This document shows, one piece after another, positions 45,079 to 56,754 of a stretch of DNA of 64,000 nucleotides. A program made the position numbers and the translations under genes. Every line of letters begins with the position of its first letter. Position 1 is the stretch's first letter. Source of the stretch: Scalesia atractyloides (lineage: Eukaryota; Streptophyta; Magnoliopsida; Asterales; Asteraceae); assembly GCA_947069175.1 (NCBI GenBank), contig CAMTDV010000013.1, positions 52,644,610 through 52,708,609 on the forward strand. Direction: 5' to 3'. The notes under the pieces are model-generated. The model saw only the letters and a program-made list of their open reading frames with translations, was not told where the DNA came from and searched no databases.

Positions 45079-46562
45079 TTAAGTCGTGTCATCCTTTGCG
45101 TAGGATTTCTCTAATAGGTGGGGGTACTTTCTTTTGATTTCGTCTTCCCGTTCCCAAGTGAACTCAGGTCCACGCTTTGAGTTCCAATGGACTTTGACTA
45201 GTTTGATACGACTCCTCCTTGTTTTCTGACCTTTCGAATCTATAACTTTGACATGATCTTCGATGAAATGGAGGTTGTCGTCTATATGAATTTCGTCCGT
45301 GGGAATAATAAGTGATTCATCTGATAGACACGTTTTAAGATTTGACACATGAAAAGTGTCGTGAATGTTACTAAGTGTTTCAGGCAATTTCAGCTTATAT
45401 GCGACTGTTCCAATCTTTTCCAAGATTTCATATGGTCCTATGTACCTTGGGCTAAGTTTTCCTTGCTTCTCGAATCTAACTACGCCTCCCCAAGGCGAGA
45501 CCTTTAATAGCCCTTTGTCTCCAATTTCAAAGGATAATGGTTTGCGGCGTTTATCCCCATAACTCTTCTGTGTATCCTGAGCTGCTTTAATATAGTCTCG
45601 GATTTTAAATATTTTATCTATAGTTTCTTGAATTAATTTTGGACCTATCATTTGTTTGTCGCCTATTTCCGCCCAGTATAGCGGAGATCTACACTTACGT
45701 CCGTATAATGCTTCAAATGGAGCGGCTTGAATACTCGTGTGATAACTGTTGTTATATGAGAACTCGACTAAAGGTAAGTGAGTATCCCAATTTCCGCCTA
45801 AGTCAATCACACAAGCACGAAGCATATCTTCTAAGGTTTGAATGGTGCGTTCACTTTGGCCATCTGTTTGGGGATGAATGGCCGTACTTAGATCTAAGCG
45901 AGATCCAAAAGCCTTTTGAAATGATTGCCAAATTCTTGATATGAAACGACCATCTCGATCAGAGATAATGGAAACAGGCACTTAATGTCTTGCCACAATC
46001 TCTTTAAGATAAAGTTCATCTAACTTCTCGGTTTTATGTTTTTCACGTACCGGCAAGAAGTGAGCTGATTTGGTTAGTCAGTCGATAATTACCCAAATCA
46101 TGTCGTGACCGTGAGAGGTCCTGGGTAAATTTGTTATGAAATCCATAGAAATTTGTTCCCATTTCCAATGGGAATTTCAGGTTGTTGTAATAATCCTGAA
46201 GGTTTTTGGTATTCGGCCTTAATTTTTGCACATGTTAGACACTTTCCAACATAAGTTGCAGTATCTCCTTTGAGATTAGGCCACCAATAGAATTCTTTAA
46301 GATCATGATACATTTTATCCACTCCGGGATGTATCAAATATTTGGACCTATGGGCTTCATCTAGAATTAGGTTTCAAAGATTACCAAAAAGAGGAACCCA
46401 AATTCTGTTTGTAAAGTACAAAGCTCCGTTCTCATTTGGTTCTAAATGTTTTTCCATGCCTCTAAGCATCTCTGCTTCAAAATTTCCGTTCTTCAGGGCT
46501 TCCTGTTGAGCGTCATGAATTCAAGAGGTAAGGTTATTGTGAATGGTGAGTCTTAATGATCA
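45079..46562 (-). pseudogene. pol: pol of element 3, integrase and chromodomain part
   Basis: The zinc-binding region (HPGVDKMYHDLKEFYWWPNL, CLTCAKIKAEYQKPSGLLQQ; 46337-46160) is followed by a broken core, then IISDRDGRFISRIWQSFQKA, SERTIQTLEDML and NNSYHTSIQAAPFEALYGRK. The C-terminal module has LLKVSPWGGVVRFEKQGKLS and FHVSNLKTCLSDESL. The end carries KVHWNSKRGPEFTWEREDEI, a chromodomain-like tail thought to steer insertion to particular chromatin. Stop TGA at 45984-45982 replaces the Gly of the RHGVP motif, and frameshifts lie between 45990 and 46200. The N-terminal half of pol is on the far side of element 4. Confidence 0.88.
46558..46562. repeat. Target-site duplication GATCA, left copy (element 4)
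   Basis: GATCA directly before TGTCACACC equals GATCA at 57008-57012 directly after the other LTR. Confidence 0.92.
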
Positions 46563-47569
46563 TGTCACACCCCGACCCGCAGCGGAATAAAAGTCGGGGC
46601 ATAATTGGGTTATCACCAAAGCTCATGATGTTTACTAAGATGTTTCATATTTATTAAATTCAAACTACAACTTAAATATCCAAAACAAAATTCATACAAT
46701 TACAAGAAAATGAAACTAAATAATTTTTCCAAAGCTTAAACTTGTTTATTCTTCTAGGCCTTCCTATGTGTTTCTTGTCTCAGCTGGATCACCTGTATCA
46801 TGTGTAAAACGGGGGATATTCTGGGTCAACAAAAGTTGGCGAGTGAACCTTGATAAAACATTGTTACTAATTTCTTGATTTATTTAATAAGAAAAATTTG
46901 TGCAATAACCACATGTGAGCAAACTTATATAGATAAACAATCACAAACCACTTTGGATGAGTATATGACATGAATGATGATGTATGTGAGATCAAGGCTC
47001 AATCAAACGGAGCCGATCTAATGAGGCTCCTGATGCTCAACCCGTCTCCCACGGGGAACTGATGGGCCTATAAAATGCGTGCACTGAAAATGATAAGTTC
47101 AATCTACATATAATTCACACAACAATTGATACACATTTGATCATGGATATGATGTATGCACAAGTGTTTAAATAAAATAAAAGGATTATACGACACATGA
47201 TACACCCCAAAACATGATTAAAACGGGGAATTGGTAGAGATTCACTCACAATGGGTGCGTTCTTTGATGACGATGAATGCGCACGAATATATGATTCAAT
47301 CGACGAGGGAAGAACTAACCTAGATAATAACAAAATGATTCGATAAATAAATAAATTTTATTTGAGATTAATATTTTTAATTAGTGCTCTTAAATGGGAT
47401 TTTTAGATTTATTTTTGTGAGTTTAAGGAAATTTTCTAACTTTAATAATCTTATTTTTAAGTATTTTTAAATAATTTTCCAATTAAATAAATAAATAAAA
47501 AGAAATAAAAAAGTTGACTTTTTTGACCGTTGACCGGGTCTTGACCGGTCAGACTGTGTTTTCTATGCG

Positions 47570-47640
47570 CTGAGTGAGGTTCGAATTCGGGACCTCTCGT
47601 ATACGTGCACGCAGCTCTACCAACTGAGCTACGTGTCTAA
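47570..47640 (-). other. tRNA-like cassette A (3' LTR of element 4)
   Basis: Minus strand: A-box/D-arm GTAGCTCAGTTGGTAGAGC (47632-47614) and T-arm/B-box GGTCCCGAATTCGAACCTC (47594-47576), 71 bp overall. The spacing is that of a tRNA, and the sequence resembles a tRNA-Ala type body. The acceptor stem does not pair well, so it is a tRNA relic or SINE head, not a tRNA gene. Confidence 0.65.
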
Positions 47641-47732
47641 CCCGAAATATTCTATGTTTTAATTATATATATAATAATTAATTTTAACCTTATTTAGTTT
47701 ATATCAAAAATGGTTTAATATGGCCGAACCGA

Positions 47733-47811
47733 CTTCAGAGACCCGGAGTCGAACTCGGGACGTTCGGTTCGAGTGCGCACAGCCCAACCAGTTGGGCTGT
47801 GTGTCTAATCT
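47733..47811 (-). other. tRNA-like cassette B (3' LTR of element 4)
   Basis: Minus strand: D-arm-like AGCCCAACTGGTTGGGCT and B-box CCCGAGTTCGACTCC. It is preceded by ATTAGACACAC, as in cassettes A and C. Stems are only partly kept. Confidence 0.55.
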
Positions 47812-47899
47812 GCTTAACTATTAAATTATATTTCTCTTATAAACATTCTGTGACTTGATCTGATTAGGTTCTAAAAATGTTGGTTTTATTTCTGAAAGT

Positions 47900-47980
47900 C
47901 GGTAATGTGTGCGATTCGAACTCGGGACGTGCGTGTTATATTTTCACACAGTCCACCACTGGACTGTGTGTCTAACCCGG
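47900..47980 (-). other. tRNA-like cassette C (3' LTR of element 4)
   Basis: Minus strand: GGTTAGACACACAGTCCAG, hairpin CAGTCCAGTGGTGGACTG, then B-box CCCGAGTTCGAATCGC. The same leader as cassette B suggests duplication of one ancestor. Confidence 0.5.
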
Positions 47981-48537
47981 TTAAATACATAATTTTTATT
48001 ACATTAATATACTACTCAACTTCGTCTTCTTCATTAAGAAGAACTCAGAACAGTGAAGCCGACAGTTTTGCTTAATCGACCAACAATTTATACTTGATTG
48101 AAATGGAATAGGAAAAATAAGGAATATGATATACCAAGACGGAGAGTTTTCTTCAGATTTCCGGCAAGTTCGTCGGTTCTGATTTTGCGATTCCGGCTGT
48201 ATGAACTGTTTTAACAGTTTCGATTATTGGTTTGAACAATTAAAGTATAAATCAAGAGATAGCAGAGAGGTTTAGACAGTTATACCGTCTGATGAACGAA
48301 TACGGTTTTCTGATCAGCGATTCCGGCGGATTCCGGCGAAATTGGAAATCTCCGGCGACGAGCTTTTGAAGAAATGAAACTTCGAAAAAGTGTGCGGTTC
48401 TGAGCGAAAGGGTTACCAGATGATTGAGTGGGTATTTGTAGTGGAAACAGGCCAATTGATTCAATTTAGAAACCATGATTTCGCGGTCAAGATTTTCAAT
48501 CTTCAAAGGGAACGGTCTTGACTGAAATTGATGGTTA

Positions 48538-48559
48538 GACATCGGTTATAACTGATGTC
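48538..48559. repeat. 22-bp near-palindrome in LTR of element 4
   Basis: GACATC and GATGTC flank a GTTATAAC core with one mismatched pair. It is conserved at 56577-56598 in the other LTR. Confidence 0.8.
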
Positions 48560-48715
48560 GAAGCCGGTTATCGCGTTTTAGTCAAAAGGAAAGGCAAAAT
48601 TAGCGGAGTTTTGGTTTTACTCCGGCGATTCCGCGTTCTGAGTGCGCGTTGATTTCCGGTTTTGAATTCGGATTTACTTTAAGTATTATTTGTTTCAGTA
48701 TTGTCACAAAGAAAG

Positions 48716-48784
48716 TGTGTGGCGGAGTGGTGTGTTGTGTGTTTGTGTTTGTGGGTAACCCGGGTTCGAAACCCGGCGTCTCCA
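48716..48784 (+). other. tRNA-like cassette D (3' LTR of element 4)
   Basis: Plus strand: A-box-like TGGCGGAGTGG, then a perfect T-arm CCGGGTTCGAAACCCGG and the end GCGTCTCCA. The body between them is GT-rich and cannot form a normal anticodon arm. The orientation is opposite to cassettes A-C. Confidence 0.6.
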
Positions 48785-48968
48785 TTTTATTTTTTATTCC
48801 CTATTTATTATTATTTATAAATTATGGTTTTTAAATTCTAAAATATTTATTAATTATGTATTGTATAAAATTAATCTGAATAATAAATACGCAACGAAAA
48901 TTATAACTGATTATTTGATTGATAAACGAAGCCGGTTTGGAAACCTGTTTTTTTCGACGAATGTTACA

Positions 48969-48990
48969 GTATCCCCTACTTTAAGGAATT
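48969..48990 (-). other. Polypurine tract region of element 4
   Basis: On the minus strand TAAAGTAGGGGATAC runs up to the LTR start TGTAACATTC. Confidence 0.6.
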
Positions 48991-49002
48991 TCATCCCGAA
49001 AT

Positions 49003-52000
49003 TTAAGTAGTAGTGGTAACTGGAAAAAGATGCGGGTATTTTTCGCGCATTGAGTCTTCACGTTCCCAAGTAAACTCGGGTCCTCGTTTCGACTCCCAAC
49101 GTACCCTGACAATTGGAATACGACTTTATCTTAAACGCTTCTCTCCGAAGTCCATGATTTCTACCGGTCTTTCAACGAAGTGCATCGATTCATCAACTTG
49201 AATGTCTTCTAGAGGAATGTGGAGATTTTCATCGGCGAGGCACTTTTTCAAGTTTGATACGTGAAATGTGGGATGAATTCTGTTGAGTTCTTCTGGTAGG
49301 TCAAGCTTGTATGCTACAGGACCTACTCTTTCGAGTATCTTGAAAGGTCCTACGTAGCGTGGTGCTAGCTTTCCCTTTTGGCCAAAACGAACCACTCCCT
49401 TCCACGGTGATACTTTTAAAAGTACTTGATCACCAATGTCAAACTCCAAGGGCTTTCGTCGTTTGTCTGCATAACTCTTTTGACGACTTTGAGCTGCTAG
49501 AAGATTGTTTCGAATTTGAATGACCTTGTCGGTTGTTTCTTGAATTAATTCTGGACCGGTGATTTATGCTTCCCCAATTTCGTGCCAACATACTGGAGAT
49601 CGGCACTTACGACCATATAAAGCTTCGAAAGGAGCCATGCCGATACTTGAATGATAGCTATTGTTGTACGAAAATTCAACTAATGGTAGATGAGCGTCCC
49701 AATTCCCTTTGAAGTCTATGACACATGCTCGAAGCATGTCTTCAAGAGTTTGGATGGTGCGTTCAGATTGACCGTCAGTTTGAGGGTGAAAGGCGGTGCT
49801 AAGGTCTAATCGTGTACCCAAAGTGGTTTGTACGGCTTGCCATGTTCGTGAAGTGAAACGACCATCACGGTCTGAAATGATGCTTAATGGTACACCATGA
49901 CGGCTTACGATCTCGCTGATGTAGATACGAGCTAACTTCTCGTTCTTGAAGTCCTCGCGGATTGGAATGAAATGAGATGACTTTGTAAGACGATCGATTA
50001 TTACCCATATGGTGTCATACCCACCGGAGGTGCGAGGTAACCCGGTAATGAAATCCATGGTTATGTTTTCCCACTTCCATACAGGTATTTTGGGTTGGAC
50101 TAGAAGTCCTGAAGGTCTTTGATGTTCAGCTTTTACTTTGGAACAGGTAAGGCACTTGGAAACAAAGACGGCGATATCCTTTTTCATGCCAGGCCACCAG
50201 TAGGTGTATCGTAGGTCTTGATACATCTTGTCGGCTCCTGGGTGTACAGAGTATCGTGTTTTGTGCGCCTCATTCATGAGGAAATCACGAAGGTTATCGC
50301 GATCAGGAATCCATATGCGGTTTAAATAGTATAGAATACCGTCGGATTTGGTTTCGATTTTGAGTTCAGCTCCACATGACAACTCATCGCATACGTCATT
50401 TTCTGTTACAGAAACATGTTGAGCTGCCCGGATTCGATCTTTGATGTCGGTTATGATTTGCGAACATAGAAGACGAATGGAGTTCGCGTAACCTTTTCGA
50501 CTGAGCGCATCAGCCACCACGTTTGCCTTGCCAGGATGATACCGAATTTCACAGTCGTAGTCGTTGAGAAGTTCGACCCATCTTCGTTGCCTCATATTCA
50601 ACTCCTTTTGGTTGAAGATATGTTGGAGACTCTTGTGGTCAGTGTATATTTCACACTTAGTACCGTAGAGATAATGTCTCCATATCTTGAGAGCAAACAC
50701 AACGGCTCCAAGTTCCAGGTCGTGGGTGGTGTAATTCTTCTCATGAACTTTGAGTTGCCTAGAAGCATAGGCTATCACTTTTCCTCTTTGCATTAATACA
50801 CAGCCTAGCCCTTGCCCTGATGCGTCGCAATATACCACAAAGTCATCGCAACCTTCAGGGAGCGTGAGGATAGGTGCGTCACAAAGTTTTTGCTTTAGAG
50901 TTTGGAAGGCCTCTTCTTGCTTAGGTCCCCATATGAAGGGTTTTCCTTTATGAGTCAAGGCCGTGAGTGGGACAGCAATATGAGAAAAATTGGCGATGAA
51001 GCGTCGATAATAACCAGCCAAACCTAGAATTGACCTAACTTCGGTAGGGGTACGTGGCGCTTGCCATTCCTGCACTGCCTTGATTTTTGAAGGATCAACA
51101 TGAATTCCCTTGTCGTTGACGACATGTCCAAGGAATTGTACTTCTCCTAACCAGAATTCGCATTTTGAGAACTTAGCGTAGAGCTTTTCAGTCCTTAAGA
51201 GTGTAAGGATGAGTCAAAGGTGTTGTTCATGATCGGATTTAGACTTGGAGTAGATAAGGATGTCGTCAATGAAGACTATGACAAAACGGTCGAGGTAGGG
51301 TTTGCATACCCTATTCATTAGATCCATGAAGACAGCGGGGGCGTTGGTTAAACCGAATGGCATGACCATGAATTCGTAATGACCATAACGAGTCCGGAAG
51401 GCGGTCTTTGGGACATCTTCTTCATGTACTCTGAGCTGATGATAACCAGAACGAAGGTCGATTTTTGAAAAGCAGGTGGCGCCTTGAAGTTGGTCTAGGA
51501 GGTCATCGATGCGAGGTAGTGGATAGCGATTTTTAACCGTTAACTTGTTGAGTTCTCTATAATCAATGCACATGCGAAACGTTCCATCTTTCTTCTTCAC
51601 AAAGAGAACAGGTGCACCCCAAGGCGAGGAGCTAGGACGTATGAATCCTTTGTCAGTCAGCTCTTGCAGTTGACTGGCCAGCTCTTGCATTTCGGATGGG
51701 GCTAACCTATAAGGAGATTTTGCGACTGGTGTAGCGCCAGGTACAAGATCGATGCAGAATTCGACTTCTCTCACAGGAGGGAGTCCTGAAATGTCGTCGG
51801 GAAAGACTTGTGGGAATTCTTTCACAACTGGGATATCTTCGAGTTTCTTCTCCTTGTTTCCCTTTTTAACGACGTGAGTTAGGAATGCGACATAGTTCTT
51901 GCGGAGATATTTTCGGGCTTGAAGGCAGGACATTAATTTGAGTCCTTTCGAAGGGGTTTCTCCAAAAATACGTAGGGTCTGACCATCTGCAAGAGGAATG

Positions 52001-52335
52001 CGAATGAACTTTTCGCGGCACACTACTTCAGCGTGATGCTGGCTGAGCCAGTCCATACCGATTATAACATCGAAACTTCCCAACTTCATAGGAATGAGGT
52101 CAACTGGAGAATCGTGATCGTTTAGAGTGAGGGTACAATCGCGTATAATAGAATTTAATGAAACGGGTTTTCCGTCAGCAACTTCCACCGTTAGAGATTC
52201 CATGAGATTAACACGAGTTTGGTTGAGGATAGGTTCAAACTCTAAGGACACAAAGCTCTTATCCGCACCAGTATCGAATAATATGGATGCATAACTACCA
52301 TTGATGAGAAACGTACCGTTGACCACGTTGTTGTC
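49003..52335 (-). pseudogene. pol: pol of element 4: protease, RT, RNase H, integrase, chromodomain
   Basis: One continuous frame apart from three premature stops. Protease: FDTGADKSF with DTGAD at 52275-52261, and IGMDWLSQHH. RT: KKKDGTFRMCIDYRELNKLT, catalytic FIDD at 51273-51262. First stop TGA at 51216-51214, 18 residues after the FIDD region, where relatives have Arg. RNase H: VVYCDASGQGLGCVL, YTDHKSLQHIF, ADALSRKG. Integrase: HPGADKMYQDL, CLTCSKVK, DRLTKSSHF, IISDRDGRFTSR, SERTIQTLED. Second stop TAA at 49566-49564 replaces a conserved Gln; third TAA at 49128-49126 lies just before the chromodomain-like VRWESKRGPEFTWEREDS. The natural end is TAA 49005-49003. All key catalytic residues are kept. 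Confidence 0.93.
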
Positions 52336-53672
52336 AGCCCTAGCTTGGTTGGCATTGATGTTGAAAGCTCTTCCTCTGGCAGGTGGAGGAGCTTAGTTAG
52401 CTTGGTTTACCGGGTTTGCTTGAGCTTGGGCATGGATGATGTTCACCAAGCGTGGACAAGTGTTCCTGAAGTGGTTTGGGTCCCCACAGTTGTAAAAAGC
52501 TCGCATGGGTTGCATCATGGGGTAGTTGGGTTGGTAGTAAGTTTGGGCTGCGTGTGGTACAGGTGGTAGAAGTAAGGGTTGTTGGGATTGACCCACTATC
52601 TGATTTTGGGTTTGGGTTTGTGGTTGACTCCGGTTCATTCGTTGAAGAATACGGCAGGTTTGGATGGTGTGACCTGCACGGCCACAGCTTGTGCAATGTT
52701 GGCAAAGAGTTTCGGGAGGGTGATGGTATTAACAACGGTTGCATTTTGGGTGTGGGCCGGTGTATGGCTTTTTAAATGGTGCAACTGAGGGAGCGATTTG
52801 GGTGATTGGTGCAGTAGTGATAGGAGGGTTGGTTTGAGTGACAGCAAAATTCTTGTTGTTTCGTTTCCTCTTACCAGCAAACTTTGAGGAGGAGACTGGG
52901 TGGTTTGGAGTTGGGGTCTCAATGGGTGTTTTCCTCTTCTCATCTTTAAATTTGCCGTTTCGGATGCGATTCTCAGTTCTGTAGCTAATTCCATTGCAGC
53001 TTCAAGTGTTGCAGGTGAAGTGCTTAAAACCGAATCTTGGATTTTCGAGGGGAGGCCTCGAATGTAGTGTTCGACTAAGTGGTACAAGGGGGTGAACAAA
53101 TTAGGGATCATTTGGTTCAGCTCGAGAAATCGCTTATTATAGGAGGTGTGATCTCCTTCCTTTTGTTTCAGCGCGTGGAATTCATCTTCCAACTTTTTGA
53201 TTTCGCTTCTTGGACAGAAGCGTCTTGTCATGATTTCCCTTAACTCTTCCCATGTTAAGGCCATGGCATCTTCAACTCCTCGTTTACCCTTTTCCGTGTT
53301 CCACCAGGAAAGGGCTACTCTAAACAGTCTTCCAGTTGCATAACGTACCTTACGATCCTCAGGACAGTCGCAATTGAGGAAAGTGTTCTCCATTTCTTCA
53401 AACCAGTGAAGGAGGGCAGTAACACCTTCGGTCCCTTCATACTTTGGGGGATCGCAAGATTTGAAGTGTTTGTAGGAGCACTTTTTGGAAGGAGGGTTGG
53501 CGACGCTCTGGTCTTCTTGATTGGGAGGGTTGATAGGATTTGCGGTGAGAGCTTGTTGAACTTGAATTACGATGTCAGGAAGCACTGCGGCCATTTGTTT
53601 AGCAATTTGTGTGGCCAAGCGTTCATTTGATCTTCCTGACTTTCTACCTCCACGTAGTAGCCTAGCCGACAT
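52336..53672 (-). pseudogene. gag: gag of element 4 (no intron)
   Basis: Starts at ATG 53672 (MSARLLRGGRKSGRSNERLA), a basic N-terminus. The capsid core reads SYKHFKSCDPPKYEGTEGVT, LLHWFEEMENTFLNCDCPED, ALSWWNTEKG and ALTWEELREIMTRRFCPRSE. The position interrupted by an intron in elements 1 and 3 is continuous here. A frameshift follows near 52950. The other frame then carries CCHC knuckle CTSCGRAGHTIQTC, after an in-frame stop (about 52733), and a second knuckle near 52496-52455 whose first Cys is Phe (FYNCGDPNHFRNTC). It binds genomic RNA in an intact element; this copy is broken. It leads directly into the protease. Confidence 0.88.
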
Positions 53673-54471
53673 CTACAGGAACATACATAGGAAGATTGTG
53701 AGTTTAAGAAGTTTCTAGGTGTCATGTGTCGTAAAAAGAATGAAAAATAACATATCTGACAATAATTCAACTACATCCATAGGATGTCTTGGGTTTGCTC
53801 ATGTTTGGGCCTCCAATGTCCCCCATACCATCGCCTGTGTAGTCATGTGGGCCCCCATGACTATTGGGCTTGGTAGGATTCACATTGGTGTTGGCGGATT
53901 AACACTCGCACCACCCAAATGAAAATCGTAAAATATGAATGCGACATGTATGGTAGGAGGGTGTCCAGGTGTAGACACAATGACAACTCAAAGTGGGGTT
54001 AGCTCACACGACGTTTGGTATAGCATGCTTTGGCCTAATAGGTCCTTCGTACTCTCATCGTTAGTCCCCAGGTAGGCAAACTAGTCCTTTATTTTGGATT
54101 TATACGAATGCCAAGCCTAGACAAGACGTTCCGACTACCGGTACTCGTACCCTTCCAGTTACTACATGCCCGTCATGAGAACTCACTTTGATGTGATTTG
54201 AAAAACACAAAAATCATTGCAAAAATCATGGGAATCATGAGGTGTGTGCTCTCATGGATATGATATGTTATGTGGATATGATTCATGATGAGCATTGTAT
54301 AATAACATGTATTTGTGAGCATGCTTGCATAACATTGAGTGTAAAAAATAAACATAAAGCATATAAACATCATGAATTTTGTATGTAACGCATAAACAAT
54401 TTAAAATTTTAATCAACTACAGTATAGGCTCTAAGGGTCTAATAACCTATCCTATATCCCTATAGTCATAA
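53673..54471 (-). other. Untranslated leader of element 4
   Basis: About 800 bp between PBS and gag without an ORF of note. Elements 1 and 3 have an extra ORF here. Confidence 0.6.
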
Positions 54472-54483
54472 GCTCTGATACCA
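54472..54483 (-). other. Primer binding site of element 4, iMet type
   Basis: Plus strand GCTCTGATACCA, that is TGGTATCAGAGC on the minus strand, three bases from the LTR. Confidence 0.92.
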
Positions 54484-55021
54484 ATCTGTCACACCCCGAC
54501 CCGCAGCGGAATAAAATTCGGGGCATAATTGGGTTATCACCAAAGCTCATGATGTTTATTAAGATGTTTCATATTTATTAAATTCAAATTACAACTTAAA
54601 TATCCAAAACAAAATTCATACAATTACAAGAAAATGAAACTATATAATTATTCCAAAGCTTAAACTTGTTTATTCTTCTAGGCCTTCCTTTGTGTTTCTT
54701 GTCTCAGCTGGATCACTTGTATCATGTGTAAAACGGGGGATATTTTGGGTCAACAAAAGTTGGCGAGTGAACCTTGATAAAACATTGTTACTAATTTCTT
54801 GATTTATTTAATAAGGAAAATTTGTGCAATAATCACATGTGAGCAAACATATATAGATAAACAAACACAAACCACTTTGGATGAGTATATGATATGAATG
54901 ATGATGTATGTGAGATCAAGGCTCAATCAAACGGAGCCAATCTAATGAGGCACCTGATGCTCAACCCGTCTCCCACGGGGAACTGATGGGCCTAATGAAA
55001 TGCGTGCACTGAAAATGATAA

Positions 55022-55254
55022 ATCCAATCTACATATAATTCACACAACAATTGATACACATTTGATCACGGATATGATGTATGCACAAGTGTTTAAATAA
55101 AATAAAAGGATTATACGACACATGATACACCCCAAAAGTTTAATCTACATATAATTCACACAACAATTGATACACATTTAATCACGGATATGATGTATGC
55201 ACAAGTGTTTAAATAAAATAAAAGGATTATACGACACATGATACACCCCAAAAC
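55022..55254. repeat. 116-bp tandem duplication inside the 5' LTR of element 4
   Basis: Two head-to-tail copies ending CATGATACACCCCAAAA. The 3' LTR has one copy (about 47100-47214). The two copies differ at only a few bases. Confidence 0.9.
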
Positions 55255-55615
55255 ATGATTAAAACGGGGAATTGGTAGAGATTCACTCACAATGGGTGCG
55301 TTCTTTGATGATGATGAATGCCCACGAATTTATGATTCAATCGACGAGGGAAGAACTAACCTAGATAATAACAAAATGATTCGATAAATAAATAAATTTT
55401 ATTTGAGATTAATATTTTTAATTAGTGCTCCTTGGGATTTTTTAGATTTATTTTTGTGAGTTTAAGGAAATTTTCTAACTTTAATAATCTTATTTTTAAG
55501 TATTTTTAAATAATTTTCCAATTAAATAAATAAATAAAAAGAAATAAAAAAGTTGACTTTTTTGACCGTTGACCGTTGACCGGGTCTTGACCGGTCAGAC
55601 TGTGTTTTCTATGCG

Positions 55616-56030
55616 CTGAGAGAGGTTCGAACTCGGGACCTCTCGTATACGTGCACGCAGCTCTACCAACTGAGCTACGTGTCTAACCCAAAATATTCTC
55701 TGTTTTAATTATATATATATAATAATTAATTTTAACCTTATTTAGTTTATATCAAAAATGGTTTAATATGGCCGAACCGGCTTCAAAGACCCGGAGTCGA
55801 ACTCGGGATGTTCGGTTCGAGTGCGCACAGCCCAACCAGTTGGGCTATGTGTCTAATCTGCTTAACTACTAAATTGTATTTCTCTTATAAACATTATGTG
55901 ACTAGATCTGATTAGGTTCTAAAAATGTTGGTTTTATTTCTGAAAGTCGGTAACGTGTGCGATTCGAACTCGGGACGTGCGTGTTATATTTGCACACAGT
56001 CCACCACTGGACTATGTGTCTAACCCGGTT
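55616..56030 (-). other. tRNA-like cassettes A, B, C (5' LTR of element 4)
   Basis: Same three cassettes as in the partner LTR: A at 55616-55685, B at 55779-55860, C at 55945-56030. The A and B boxes are kept. Spacing is about 165 bp. Confidence 0.6.
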
Positions 56031-56754
56031 AAATACATGATTTTTATTTCATTAATATACTACTCAACTTCGTCTTCTTCATTAAGAAGAACTCAGAACA
56101 GTGAAGCCGACAGTTTTGCTTAATCGACCAACAATTTATACTTGATTGAAATGGAATAGGAAAAATAAGGAATATGATATACCAAGACGGAGAGTTTTCT
56201 TCAGATTTCCGGCAAGTTCGTCGGTTCTGATTTTGCGATTTCTGGCTGTATGAACTGTTTTAACAGTTTCGATTATTGGTTTGAACAATTAAAGTATAAA
56301 TCAAGAGATAGCAGAGAGGTTTAGACAGTTATACCGTCTGATGAACGAATACGGTTTTCTGATCAGCGATTCCGGCGAAATTGGAAATCTCCGGCGACGA
56401 GCTTTTGAAGAAATGAAACTTCGAAAAAGTGTGCGGTTCTGAGCGAAAGGGTTACCAGATGATTGAGTGGGTATTTGTAATGGAAACAGGCCAATTGATT
56501 CAATTTAGAAACCATGATTTCGCGGTCAAGATTTTCAATCTTCAAATGTAACGGTCTTGACTGAAATTGATGGTTAGACATCGGTTATAACTGATGTCGA
56601 AGCCGGTTATCGCGTTTTAGTCAAAAGGAAAGGCAACATTAGCGGAGTTTTGGTTTTACTCCGGCGATTCCGCGTTCTGAGTGCGCGTTGATTTCCGGTT
56701 TTGAATTCGGGTTTACTTTAAGTATTATTTGTTTCAGTATTGTCACAAAGAAAG

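Larger units (their letters stand above)
46563..48968 (-). repeat. 3' LTR of element 4
   Basis: 2,406 bp. On the plus strand it runs from TGTCACACCCCGACCC to GACGAATGTTACA. It includes tRNA-like cassettes A, B and C on the minus strand and D on the plus strand, and a 22-bp near-palindrome at 48538-48559. It has one copy of a segment that is tandemly duplicated in the other LTR. Confidence 0.93.

Noticed and set aside
47570..47640. True tRNA-Ala gene
   Set aside because: D-arm and T-arm are good but the acceptor ends do not pair and the anticodon arm is unconvincing; kept as a tRNA-like cassette only.
48600..48785. Minus-strand frame starting METPGFEPG in both LTRs of element 4
   Set aside because: The first residues are simply the reverse complement of the T-arm and end of tRNA-like cassette D; no gene.
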